Numbered from the stretch's first letter, positions 10,285 through 21,482 are shown. The stretch: DNA of 64,000 nt from Tetradesmus obliquus (GCA_030272155.1 CP126197.1:3340001-3404000), one strand, 5' to 3'. Program-made: numbers and translations. Notes: generated by a model not told the origin, from the sequence alone.

Positions 10285-12819
10285 GCCCTGCTGAGTTGGT
10301 TTCCCGTGCACCCCACCAGCATGAACAACACCAACACACTAATCAGCGGCGACAATAAAGGAGCAGCAGAGCAGTTTGTGGAGAAGCTGTGGGCCCCTCA
10401 GCAGCAGGGCTTGGAAGCAGGCTTCCTGGCTGGCTTTGTGCAGAGCAATGGAGCAGACACATCGCCAAATGTACTGGGCACGTACTGCTTGGATACAGGT
10501 CAGGATAGCGCAGGAGGATTGGACTCACAGCTGCAGTTACAAGGCATTACAGTGCACAAGGCAACACAACTCGTCGTCCACTGCACTGACACGTTGTAAC
10601 ATGTGCAGCTGGTGCCTGCATGTCCAGCAGCATGCTTGCACACACTCTGCTGGTGAAAGCGCCAGGCACAGCTGGCGCAGCACCACAGCTACAGCACATG
10701 CCTCGACGCTCACCGTGGCATCGTCTGTGGCATGATGGTGTTCAACAACTCATGCGCTGTTTGCTTGTGACATGGTGATGTTCAACAGCACATGCTTTGT
10801 GTGCTTGTGTCACGCCCCAGGGCTGCCGTGTGATGTCGGAACCAGCACCTGCAACGGCAACAACCACCTGTGTCATGGCCGCGGCCCCGCCCACCCAGAT
10901 GACACCAAGAGCACGCAGATCATCGGACAACGTCAAGCTGACAAGGCACAGGTAAACACACCATGTGCAGGCTGCGCATTCAATACTTTGCCAGCCTTTT
11001 TTGCTGGCTCAAAGGTCCATAAGTGCCGCTGGCTTTTGGTGGTGCCGCTTGCACCCGGGTTTGCAGCTCAGGCTGGTTGAAAGCCAACAAAAGTGTTACA
11101 ACAGTGTGGCCCAGCCTAGCCGGATGACACCAGGAGCACTGCAATAATTGGACAGCGGCAGGCTGACAAAGCACAGGTAAGCACACCATGCCGGGCCGGC
11201 AGTGTTATGTTGCTTCCAATCAATTCCTGCTGCAGCTGCCCCCTGAGAAGAAGACGTGCCTTGGCCCACACAACACGCCTTGATGTTTGGGGTCACGCCT
11301 ACGTACGAATATATATGTGCCATGGCTTTGTAAGCCTAATTGTGCGGTGTGCTGCTGCTGCTGCTGCAGGGGCTCTGGACTACACCAGGCACTGCCATAA
11401 CCGGCACCCTGGATTACCGCCACGCCTACATTAAATCATACGTTGAATCATCTGACATGTGCAGTGTGCTGCTGCTGCCGCTGCAGGAGCTCTGGTCTGC
11501 TCCAGGCACCGCCATAATCGGCTCCCTGGATTACCGCCACGCCTACATTGACATGAGCAGCATGACAGTGGCTGCCAGCAGCTTCACAGCAGCAGGCACC
11601 ACCTGCCCTGGAGCCATGGGATACAGCTTTGCTGCAGGGACCACAGATGGTGAGTGAGGGGTTTGGGTGTGGGGTTTGGGGTTAGGGTTTGCGCTCGCTA
11701 CTGATTGTGGCTATCTTGTCATATGTTGTGTTGGGTGCCATGGGATACAGCTTTGCTGCAGGTACCACTGATGGTGAGTGAGGGGTTAGGGTTTGGGTTG
11801 AAGCAAGCTGTTGAATGCTATGTTATGTTGTGTGCCTCGGGATACAGCTTTGCAGTGGGGGACCACGGATGGTGAGTGAGCAAGCTGTACAACGCCTGCT
11901 TTTCTGAGGGCACACCCGCTCACTGCTGACTGTAGACGTAGAGATTACTGTGGCCACCTTGTCAGATGTTCTGTTGTCAGCTTGCCACTGGGTTTTTGTC
12001 GCATGCAGGAGTGCATGCCTGATGCCAGCTGCCAGCAGTGCAGCACACTTGCTAGTGCCTGACAAATCCACTGTTGGCTCCTGGCTGGTCGCCTATCAAC
12101 ACATCACCTAATAGGCGTGATAATCACGCACTGACTGCGCCACACTCCTTCCCTCTGCCTGCCAGGCCCAGGCGTGCAACCCTTCTACCAGGCAGACAAC
12201 CACACAGGCCTAGCCCCTGCCTCCGCACTGGTTCACATTGTGAATGGAGCTCTGCGCAGCCAGCCGAGCAGCAAGCAGGCGGCCTGCCAAGGCAGCAAAC
12301 CCATTCTGCTGAATGTGGGGCAGGCAGCAAAGCCATATCCTTGGGTGCCTCGGGTGACAGAGGTGGCGCTGCTGCGGCTTGGCAGCTTTGTGAGTACCTG
12401 GCGGCACATTGCTGAGTGCAAATGATGATTGCTGAATGCGGATGATCATGTGCATGACAATCAGCCCATTGCTGAAAGCAAATGATTAGAGGTGGCACTG
12501 CTACGGCTTGGAAGCTTTGTGAGTACCTGGTTACACATTGCTGGATACAAATGAGCTGTGAACATCACAACCGGCAAGCTGCTGTAGATCACATGACGCA
12601 CGGCATTGGCGGTGTCGGGTAGTAACTACACAGTTGTCAGGGTAGTTGGGCCAGGTGGCACGTCACGTTCAGTGAACAAGCTTTGGTGCAGGTATTGCGT
12701 GCAAGTAGCTGGGTGTGTCTGCTTGGTCACCCTGCTGTGTCGCAGGGCTGCTTTCTATTTGAAACATCAAAGTGTGCGTACGCAGTGCACCCTTTATGTT
12801 GCTGCAACTATCACCTGTA

Positions 12820-12856
<37 letters not shown>

Positions 12857-13602
12857 TGATCATGTGTTTGCCAGGGGAGTTCACCACCATGGCCGGCCGC
12901 CGCCTGCGTGCAGCAGTGCATGCCACGCTGAGCCCTACCCTAGGCCCCGACACCAAGGTCGTACTTTCCACGATCTGCAACACGTATTCCTCGTACGTCA
13001 CCACTCGCGAGGAGTACCAAATCCAACGTTACGAAGGAGCTAGCACACTCTACGGGCCAGCCACACTAGATGCCTACATTCAAACCGCAGTGGAATTGTC
13101 GCAGGCGTTGCTGGAAGGTAAGGCCATGCAGTCGACAGCTGTCCCGGAGCAGTTTGAAAATCGACTGCTCAGCTTCCTGCCGCCTGTCGTGCTGGACACC
13201 GCGCCAAAAGGAAAGGCGTTTGGTGATGTACTAAGACAGCCAGACGCATCATACAGCCCCGGACAGACAGTAGAAGTTGTCTTCCAGTCTGCAAACCCCC
13301 GCAACAACCTGCGGCGGTACCAGACGTTCCTGGAAGTACAGTTGTACAACAGCAGCTGGGATGCGTGGACAGTCGTGCACACGGATGATGACTGGTGCAC
13401 AAGGTACATTTGGGACAGGCCGAAAGGGCCGCTGAGCAGTGAGTCAACTGCTGCAGTGCACTGGGAAGTGCCGAGTGGAGTGGTGGCTGGGAAGTATAGG
13501 ATCAAGCATTACGGTGACGCTAAGTCACTGAATGGCCGAGTTGCTTTTGAGGGGGTGTCACAAGAGTTTTGGGTGGGCACTGCGCAGGGGTCAGCCAGGT
13601 GA
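7056..13602 (+). CDS. neutral ceramidase
   Basis: Ten exons: 7056-7196, 7315-7403, 7813-7891, 8333-8491, 9637-9830, 10284-10498, 10821-10951, 11487-11649, 12166-12389 and 12856-13602. Phases agree at every junction and give 713 residues, close to the family's usual length. The protein starts with a signal peptide (MTWRHVIICALVCALASSATC), then FLVGQGKGDITGPAADVNLM. Zinc-ligand and active-site blocks known from bacterial and human neutral ceramidases are visible: ATHTHASPGG, WFPVHPTSMN, the nucleophile Ser context SNGADTSPNVLGT, LPGEFTTMAGRR and YVTTREEYQIQRYEGASTLYG, followed by the C-terminal immunoglobulin-like domain. The enzyme hydrolyses ceramide to sphingosine and fatty acid; secretion or ER entry is inferred from the signal peptide. 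Introns carry many exon-edge copies (listed separately). TGTAA motifs follow at 13628 and further downstream. Confidence 0.95.
7404..7812 (+). other. ceramidase intron 2
   Basis: A 409-base intron with no exon copy seen. It has a (GCA)n tract around 7681-7720 that reads as poly-Ala in one frame and is not coding in this gene model. Confidence 0.6.
8549..9221 (+). repeat. six copies of the 3' edge of ceramidase exon 4, partly a 125-bp tandem array
   Basis: The end of exon 4 (ITSLGFVRQSFDAMVDGIEE plus donor) recurs with donor-like GTGAGA or GTGCGN in copies ending near 8606, 8730, 8855, 8980, 9105 and 9220. The third to fifth start 125 bases apart (CCATATCACC at 8792, 8917 and 9042), with nearly identical intron spacers. 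The first and last share a different spacer (TGGCTAGATGGT and CTGCTTCC blocks at about 8512 and 9127), so at least two rounds of duplication occurred. Confidence 0.92.
9404..9595 (+). repeat. two copies of the 5' edge of ceramidase exon 5
   Basis: Copies at about 9404-9465 and 9541-9595 encode CRAAHA.LRP.ALS.S, the same as the real exon start at 9637 (ACRAAHADLRPAALSWSEGE). Both break down before the ELLDANIN block, so only the exon edge is duplicated. Confidence 0.88.
10077..10232 (+). repeat. two copies of the 5' edge of ceramidase exon 6
   Basis: Copies at 10077-10132 and 10185-10232 repeat the start of exon 6 (real copy from 10284): GGCCTG, TTCCCC, CACCCCACCAGCATGAACAA. The second copy and the real exon are each preceded by a (CTG)n tract ending in CAG. 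The copies carry frame-changing differences in the WFPVH stretch that holds the zinc ligand. Confidence 0.88.
11120..11176 (+). repeat. copy of the 3' edge of ceramidase exon 7
   Basis: Encodes DDTRSTAIIGQRQADKAQ followed by GTAAGC. This nearly repeats DDTKSTQIIGQRQADKAQ and GTAAAC at the end of exon 7 (10951). It lies 225 bases downstream in the next intron. Confidence 0.88.
11370..11432 (+). repeat. copy of the 5' edge of ceramidase exon 8
   Basis: After a (CTG)n-CAG acceptor this copy encodes GLWTTPGTAITGTLDYRHAYI. The real exon from 11487 encodes ELWSAPGTAIIGSLDYRHAYI after a similar acceptor. Spacing is 117 bases. Confidence 0.88.
11735..11870 (+). repeat. two copies of the 3' edge of ceramidase exon 8
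   Basis: GCCATGGGATACAGCTTTGC and the following ACC.C.GATGGTGAGTGAG recur at 11735-11773 and 11832-11870, after the real exon end at 11649. The intron spacers carry telomere-like GGGGTTAGGGTTT stretches at about 11679 and 11785. Confidence 0.88.
12488..12518 (+). repeat. copy of the 3' edge of ceramidase exon 9
   Basis: AGAGGTGGCACTGCTACGGC continues to a TTT|GTGAGTACCTGG donor. This repeats the end of exon 9 (12359-12389) and its donor, 129 bases downstream, with four substitutions in the exon part. Confidence 0.85.
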
Positions 13603-16581
13603 CGTTGACCAGGCAATAATATATTGGTGTAACGTTTGCATTGCGACAGCCAGGCGCCGCTGTGGTTGGGTTTGTTCCGGCGCTGCTCCTACTGTGTAGT
13701 ACTGTGCCGCCTATGCGTGCCACTTGGTGTCGCAGAGCGCGGTGCTGATATTGACAGAGACGGGAGTCTGAAAGCAGGTTGAATTTGATTACTACGTTAC
13801 CCTGAGAGCGATAATTCATCGCTGTGACAAACACAACAAGCAAAACAGTGACGGCCCGACAACCCAGGCCTTTTCAGTACTCGATCCTGTAACAACTGAG
13901 GAGCACACCACTGCACATACCGCCCCCACTCTCAAATAGCAAGTAATACCTGTACTTTGTAAGTCTTAACGCACAATAAAGTCATGTGTGGTAAAGACAG
14001 AAGGAAGCAAGCCATCACCCATAGACACTATAGTGAGTAGAGTGCTCTGCTGCAGGCGTGACAGAACAGTCAGCCATGAACAATCAAACCATCACCAGGT
14101 AGCACTACCATATACTTTCTCAATGCAGCACATCACATGGCATGTACGCCGCACTGCTGAAAACGCAGCGCAAAAATGCCCACGCAATGCGATCAACACA
14201 GACACCCTCTATGCTCGCAAACCACGTGGTGCCAAAACCAAGACCGGTGTAGGGCCATGACTGAAGCATGTGTAATGAGAATAGGCAGAAGTGGTGATGA
14301 ACGAGGGCCCATGGCCATAGGCGTACGCCGCAGTGAGTACCATACAGTAAACCTCTCAGCAGACCAGCGCACGCACAAGCTGCAATCAGCTGTAAAGCAC
14401 AGCACAGCAGGCCCTGCAAAAAGCCACCGCTGAGGCCCACATGCAAATAACATGTTATGTTATATAACATGACAGAGTAACGTCTTCGGCAGTTTGAGGG
14501 AACACTTCTAAAGCCAGGTGATGTCTGGCAGAGTCCGGCCAAAAGCACACGCAGCATCACTGCGCAAAAAAAACAGGAGGCAGCATACGAGACACCACAC
14601 AATACTGTCTGCATCAGAATGTGGCAGGGGCAGGAGCCAATGCTGCGCCGATTCATCATCGAGATGGTTGTGCTGAGAATGCTCAGCACACCTGGAAACA
14701 TCACACACACATTGCGTGACGCAAGCGTGCATGAGAGGCCCAAGCAAACATCTTTCGGCAGTGATGCACGAGTGGGGCAGGACCACTCACAACCTGCCTG
14801 ATGCAGATGACCCCGCAGGTAAACCCTCGGCCACCCACACCCACAAACACTTCCAGTAGCTCCATCAACCAGACGTAACAACCCATCGCTGTCCGTGTAG
14901 CAATACCACCTCTAGCACAGCCCAAGATTCAGCCCAGTAGGTGCACTCACATCAACCTGCAGAAAGCAGGGCTGTATTATATCCGTGCACATGGCCGGTT
15001 GTGGTTGCCCTCGGCCTAGCTGGAAGCATACCATGGCACAGCCAACAAACAAAAGTGGGGAGCACTGTGTGACTACTGCGTCGTTTGTTTGCGCTATCAG
15101 CAGGCAAAGCTGCCACACAACGGCAGCGACCAACCCACAAACATAACACCCAAACGCCAAATGTTCGCGCGGCCAGGCCTGCTTGCAGCAGCAGCACTTG
15201 ACGGCCGCTGCATGCAGAGGCCAAGCTGGCACCAACAACACAAGCAAGCATGCAGAATGCGTGTGCTGTGTTATTGCCATCAGCACATGGACCTGCAGGA
15301 AATCAGCACGCAGCAACACCCACAGCAGGTGTTGCGCCCCGTACCGCCTGCACATGTTTTTTTGTGGCTAAAACATAGGCTGTGCAATGCCACGCCTGCC
15401 ACCCGTGCTTTCCCAGGTCGCAGACGCCGTGCATTGCATGCACAAGAGCCAAAGCTGCACACCGTGATCAGTACGTCTATATTCAAACGTGTTCAAACAA
15501 CAGCCACAGCTGCATGTCACTGAACAAGCCAGCAAGCCCTTGCGCATTTGAGACGCAGCAAGGGGGCGCAATACCGCTGCAGGCACCGCAGAGCAGTGCC
15601 AGATCAGGACGCAAGCATTTTTTTAGAGAAAACTGGCAAAGCCGCAAGCTCCTCACAACAGCAGGCTCTCCATCAACAGCAGGCATGTGTTATTATTCGT
15701 TTTTATATCAGTCTGTGGAAGGGGAACACCCCGTACAGGACAGCTGCCAACATACATAATCGCAGCTGCGTCTTCGCCTGTACCATTTTGTTGATGCGTG
15801 ATATTATGGTGTGTAGAAAGTCGGGGCCACATAATGACACAGCTGACGGCCAATGTAACTGGCCGTCCGCTGGAGCAACTGCCTGTAGCTTCCCCTTGCA
15901 GTGTGAATGTATCAGATGAGTAGCGCACAAGAGTGTGCACCACGGTAAGCAAACAAACACCCCCACACACTGCAAGGCAGCACAGGCTCCGCAAAACAGC
16001 AGAGCATGTGCAAGGACACATACAGCAAAAGGAGAGACAGAAGCTGCAGCTGCAGCAGGCCTGAGAGTAGTCTCAAGCCTACCCAGCTGTTGGCGGTGCC
16101 GCCACCAACCATACGTATGTGCGCAGCGCATACATGAAATTTGTACTTCAGGGCACGCCAACACCAAGCTGCAGGTGATAATCAACGCGCACACAAGTGC
16201 GTAAGAGGAACATATGCTGGCAGTGTGTATAGACACACAGTAATTATGAGGCATGCTACACAGCTGGCTGAAGCTCCCTAGTGAGCACCACACCACATGC
16301 GCGTGCGTGTGCACATACCAGGGCTCGAAACACGCAACACCATTACCGCCGGGAACACTGAAGATGCATAACCCCTCAGATGCATAACACCATCACAACC
16401 CCACCAGACACTAGCACACGCAGAAGCATGTCCAGGTGGCATCACAAGCATCAGGCTGCCGCAGAAACACGGTAAAGCCTAGCCAAGCCCGACAGCATTG
16501 CCGTACTTACACTCCTGCAAAGGAAACACTGCCAGGGGCGACCATATGTACAAGCGCATCCATGCTTCACGCATGCACGCT
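13603..16581. other. 3 kb between convergent ceramidase and gene A
   Basis: I see no convincing coding exon. The left part holds the ceramidase 3' UTR with TGTAA at 13628, 13887 and 13957. The right part holds the 3' flank of gene A on the - strand, with a TGTAA (TTACA on +) near 16506, about 75 bases past the stop. A perfect 8-bp inverted repeat with a 7-base loop lies at 15845-15867. Open frames here lack splice-consistent partners. Confidence 0.5.
15845..15867. repeat. short perfect inverted repeat
   Basis: GACGGCCA, a 7-base loop, then TGGCCGTC. The loop contains TGTAA on the + strand. It could be a hairpin or a remnant of a small element; its function is unknown. Confidence 0.5.
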
Positions 16582-19500
16582 TCACCAACCCAAACCAGTG
16601 GAGGTCGGGGGGTTGCGGAAGAACGAGCGCACATCCATCTCATCAAAGCCACCACGCAGCATGCACTTGCCGTCCTTCACAGTAAAGCCCCAGCAGACGC
16701 TCATCATGTCACACCTGCGCTTGCACTGCGCCAGCTGCGCGGCATCGGTGGCAGGAAGCGCAGCAGCCAGCAGCCTCTTGCCGATCTTGTCTGTGTCATA
16801 ATCTGCTTCCCAGTCAGTGGGCAGTGCGCAGCGCGCATACAGCCCTGATGACATCGCCTTGGCCTCCACCTTACCCAGAGATGCAGCAGCGATGGCATCG
16901 CTGGGCAGCATCTTGTAATACACCAAGTTGAGGCTGGGGTTGGCGGTGAGGGCGGCAGTGGTAATGGGCGTCATCGCCACATATCGGCACGTCTTGGAAC
17001 CTTGTCCTCCGCCGTTCTTCCTGTAGGCGTAGTCATACTGGATGAAGCAGCACAAGCTGGTGCACTCGTTGATGCAAGCGTCAAAGGTAGTGACACTGGT
17101 GGCATTCATCACCGTTGGCAGCGTGGCCATGTCCTCGAAGAACTTGGTGCCGACATCGATGCCTAGCTGTGCCACTTTGGGGATGCACTCGTCGCGGCTG
17201 GCAGCGGCCTTGCGGTACGTGGTCGCAGTTGAATTATACTCCTTCTCTGTGCCGTTGGAGGAGATGTACACCGAGAGAGTGTCGGGGCAGGTGAGGCAGC
17301 TCAGGCCTGCACCAAAGTTGGCGCCGCCTGCATCGTTCCCAAAGTAGCCTGGCTGGTATTTGCCAGCTGGGCAAGCGGTGCAGGACGAGGTGGCGGTGTC
17401 GTATTCATAGCCGGCAGCGCACCCTGCAGGACGCAGCAGGCAGGGCACAGGCGGAACGCGGTCAGGCACAGCGCAGGCTTGCTTTTGATACACCAGTGCA
17501 TGCAACACAGCAGTAGCATGTGTGTAACATTGCCCGAGTTGTGAAGATATGATGCCCTTGAGTCAGCTGCTCTGCATCTAGTTTGGGTGTGCTTTCCCTG
17601 CTGTTGCACCAACTCCTGCAGGTACGCACGTGCACACGCAGCTGCAATGTGGCATGCACGCTCCTCTGATACTTCAAACTTCCAGCACAAGACACTCACT
17701 GTCGCAGGAGTCGATAGAGCTGCTCATTTCGCCCTGTGTTGTGCGGCTGCCGTTGCATTGCACACACTTGCTGTCCAACGCTCCGCCTTTGCCATAGTAG
17801 CCAACAGGGCATGGCATGACTGTCAGGTTGGCCTTGGCAGCATCGCTCAAGCCGCTGGTAGGGGGATCCCACGGAGCCGTGCCATTGGTGCCGTTGTAGA
17901 CTCCATAGCCGGGAATGACATAGCAATCAGTGATCATTGTCTGCAGTGTAGCGTTGTCGGCAGTGGTGCGGCCTGCTGGGCATGCCATGCAGACCTGCAT
18001 GGAGCCCTTGGGAGAGTATGTGCCGGGGGCACACGCTGATGCACCGTTTGGAGAGTAGCCAAAGCCCTCTGGGTTGACGCACTGGGTGTAGTTTGTGGAG
18101 GCTGGCTGCAGGGTGATGAGGTTGCGCTGGCAAGGCTGCAGGCAGTAACAGAAAAGACAGCAGCAGCAGCAGCAGCAGCAGCAGGTGTGAGGGTGTGTGA
18201 TGAGTTGCATTTGACTTGTCGCGTGCACAGGGAGCCAAGAGCGCCTGCGCAAAAGACAACCATTGCATCTGCTGCTACCAGTGTCTCACAGCTGCTGACC
18301 TGGGGCCGAGGCGCTGCTCACCTTGCAAGGAGTGGACTGCAGTCCGTACGTGATGTTTGCCACGCCATAGGTGTTGTTGGAGCACTCCACTGCCGTGTAC
18401 TGCAGCGTATTGTTGACCACGCCAGCAGGCACCATGCCCCAACCGGCTTCGATGTAGCATGAGAATGACGAGCCAGCCACAAGCTTGGATGTATCATTGC
18501 CACCGCCCAACTCATCGATATCAGTCAGGGCAGACAGAATGCCAACACCGCAAGCTGTGCATGCAGTGGTGCCAGTTGTGTCGCGTGCTGTGATGTCAGT
18601 GTAGCTGGTCCAGCCTGAGCGGTAATAGCCCTGGCCTGACACATTCGTTGGGCAGGTGGTGAGGGTGCCGTTTGTGTCTCCAAGGGCAACCTTGATGTAG
18701 TAGCCGGGAGGGATCTGGCAGTCATTGATTGACGCGGCTCCCAGGAACTGTGTGGTGGTGCCAAAGGGGCTGCAGCAGCAGATGGACAAGCACATGAAAC
18801 TTGAGCGCATGTGTTGCGGGTCCGTTCACGCTGGAGGACTGTGGTTGTACTGCTGTCTATCTAGCGGGTGTGCAGCAAGCGGGTGGCGTGCATTGCGGGC
18901 GGAATGCGCTGGATGGCAGTAAGGCCTCTCAGCGCCAGGGCAAGCAGCAGCAGCAGCAGCCGCACTCACCAAGTTAGGCAGGTGGTATTGGTTGTTGAAT
19001 CAATGACTCCTCCTGGGAAGTAGGTGCCATATGGGCAGAGGGCGACATCACTGCTTGCCAGGGAGTTGCCCCCTGCTGCAGCTTGGGTCTGTGCACTCTC
19101 CAGGGTTGACATGTTCATTGATACACCAGGAGCCACAACTGCAGAGACAAGCAGAAACACGCAGCGGCGGCAGCAGCAGAAGTAGGACCAGGATCCGCGG
19201 GTGCTTGGATTCCTTGATGTGGCGTATGGTAGAAGCTGGTGAGTGATGACAGCTCAAGCAGTAGCTTGCAGTCAATTGCAACACACCAAGACACTGCGCT
19301 AGTGCTGTCTCTGCGCGGCAGCGCTGATGCTGTCACGGACAAACAGCAGCTCTCACTGTTGCAGTCAGTTTACGGTCCAGGCTGCCACGAAAGCAGTACT
19401 CACCCTTGCAGGCTGTTTGGTCGGTAGCACGTGTGCTGTTGGTGGTGACGCCAGGGGGGCAGGTGAAGCAGTAGCGAGAGTTTGACTCTATAGTCTGGCT

Positions 19501-20762
19501 CCAAGCTTTACGGAAGCTGCCAGCAGGGCAGTCGCGCACCACGTTCTGCACAAGGTAGCGGCCAGGACCGACCTCTGCAGCAGCAGTTCACAGCAGCAGA
19601 AAAGACAAAGGCATGTTCAGCTGGAGGCGATGAAGTGTGTTCTTGGTGGAAAGCGCTAGTCGTTGTCACAGTCAACGCAGTCAGCAGCACCACGTGCATG
19701 CATCAGCAGCCGCCGGCAATCACCAGTCCACAGCAGCAGCAGCAGCGGTACTCACGGCACACATCGGTCCTGTTGACGCGCAGCGTTTTGTTGGAGGGGG
19801 GGGAAAGGTCTGTCACATTGGTAGCATAGTCAGCGTCGGGCTTCTCCTCAGTTCCAGACTGGCACTTGAGGCACTGGCGGATGCGGCCGTATCCAGGGCT
19901 GTATGTGGACTTGGGGCAAAGCGCCGCCTTTTGCGTGTTCCTGCCGGTGCTTGCGAGGTAGAAGCCTGGCATGGGCACGCAGTCCTGGGGCCGCTTTGCA
20001 CCGCTGCTCTTGGTGGTGAGGCCATTTGCCCGGATAGTTGTGGTGTTGATGGGGCTGGCTGCGCCCACTACTGTGGCCTGCTCGCAGGAGAGGCGCTGAC
20101 CCTTCTGGTCCTCGGGCGCATAGTTCTTGGCCTGGCGCCAACCTCCTGGGCAGAACATGCCCTTGTCGCATGGCAGACAGGTGCAGCTGCCGCTGACGCA
20201 GGAATGCCAGGTGCCGGGCATGCAGACTGTTGCAGCAGAACACAGCAGAGCAGCAGCAGGTGTACAGTCAGTAAGGGAGGAGACAGTGTGAGTCAACATC
20301 AGGTCAACATGCAGAGGTGCAGCTAGGAGCAGGTTGCCCATATCGTCCGCGTGATGATGCATGTCAAGCTTAAGACACATTTTCAGAGGGGCTGGCTGGT
20401 CTATCGGTGAACAGAAAGCACCTGGCGTGGTAAAAGAGGCCGCGGTTACTCGACGGCCTGGTCATGCACACAGCCTTGCTACCGGCTGCTGGATCCAGCA
20501 AAAACAAACACTCACCGCAGTTGAGGCCATCATCCGTGGTGTTGTATCCAGGCTTGCAGCGCTCGCAGACGTTCTGCATCCTGCCAGCCACGGTCTGCAG
20601 GTAGCAGCGATTATCCGCGCACTGAGGGATCGGCCCGCTGCATGTTGAACCTTGAAGCAGCGACCGAGCTGTTGAGCGCTGCGCTAAGGTCATGAGCAGC
20701 ACTAGGCTGACCGCTAGCTGTATCATGCTGGCGCGCGTCATGGCTGCCATGGTTGCTATCAT
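16582..20762 (-). CDS. gene A: secreted Cys-rich repeat protein with two PAN/apple-like modules
   Basis: Seven exons on the - strand: 20762-20516, 20226-19756, 19574-19404, 19138-18970, 18769-18322, 18135-17700 and 17423-16582. All junctions keep phase, giving about 927 residues. The start has a signal peptide (MIQLAVSLVLLMTLAQRSTA). Repeats of the form PG.Y, C..C..G..T and CP.G.Y.PG resemble the ephrin-receptor-like/GCC2-GCC3 Cys-rich repeats common in green-algal secreted proteins. Many Asn-X-Ser/Thr sites suggest glycosylation. The last exon adds two PAN-like stretches: CINECTSLCCFIQYDYA with KTCRYV, and CKRRCDMMSVCWGF with KCMLRG. No membrane segment is seen, so secretion to wall or matrix is inferred. 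An in-frame ATG lies ten codons upstream of the start used. It shares style but little sequence with genes B and C upstream. Confidence 0.82.
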
Positions 20763-21263
20763 GAAGCTGCACGTAAAACTAAGCAAACACAAGGCAACAA
20801 CTGCAGTAGCTGATCAGTTGGTGAGCCAGGGGTGGGGCGGACTTTATCGGAGTTTCCGCTTCACTTCTTTTTGATAGTAGTACTCAGTGAAGTTGTCTAA
20901 ATGAGGACGCTTTACTGACGATGTTTCTCTGGGGCGGGCGCTTATATAGTCCAGCAGGGGGGTTTCTGAAAAAGACTGGCCGCCCTCCATGATACGAACC
21001 CGAAGGGGAGTTCTCACAGCAAATCCGGCGACCGCTTATCGTCCAAGCAGAACACAGCGTATAACCTTCAGATATACCTTACATTAATTATCTGATTGTC
21101 TTTTGTTCGTTTTCATTGGTATGATTGCCACGGAGATGGCTGCATCAAGAACTGCAGTTGCGACCCATTCGCCCGGCGAGCAATGCAGCCGGCAATTTGA
21201 GTCTTCCTGTGATCTATCAGCCGTCTCGTGCACACAAATAGTACCTCAATATATGTGTTAAGG
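20763..21263 (-). other. gene A upstream region
   Basis: Contains the presumed 5' UTR and promoter of gene A. A stem-rich stretch at about 20975-21045 was inspected as a possible small RNA but does not fold as a tRNA by eye. No exon is seen. Confidence 0.45.
20941..20949 (-). promoter_or_regulatory. TATA box of gene A
   Basis: CTATATAAG on the - strand, about 180 bases upstream of the gene A start codon, in a GC-rich context. It is the only TATA-like element in the immediate upstream region. Confidence 0.55.
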
Positions 21264-21482
21264 CTATTGGCACCTCACGACTAGCCTCTCGCCGTCATTC
21301 AAGTCGAGGCATACGATTGCCAGCCACACTGGGCTGCTGCAGATGCAGCTGCAGCAACACCGCTCAACAGGGCTGCCTGGCCAGCCAGGTGCCGGCAAAC
21401 CCTGAGCTTCGTACAGAGAGATGCTCCTACAGTCAAAATCCTTGTGTTGCTGAATCAGGCTCTCAAAAATCTCAGGGTCCAT
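21264..21482 (-). CDS. small hypothetical ORF or terminal exon, 72 codons
   Basis: Open on the - strand from an ATG, beginning MDPEIFESLIQQHKDFDC and ending VWLAIVCLDLNDGERLVVRC. The charged opening and mixed hydrophobic end look more protein-like than neighbouring open frames. It could be a small gene, or the last exon of gene B, which runs toward it on the same strand. No family is recognised. Confidence 0.3.
   Translation of the reverse strand: MDPEIFESLIQQHKDFDCRSISLYEAQGLPAPGWPGSPVERCCCSCICSSPVWLAIVCLDLNDGERLVVRCQ

Noticed and set aside
14120..14881. 253-codon - strand ORF
   Set aside because: Composition is random-looking (many Cys, Leu and Arg from antisense of CA-rich DNA), with no domain and no flanking exons.
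20970..21050. possible tRNA or small RNA (TTCGGGTTCGTATC on the - strand)
   Set aside because: The loop lacks the conserved A of a T-loop, and acceptor and D arms do not pair by eye; snRNA starts I know do not match.
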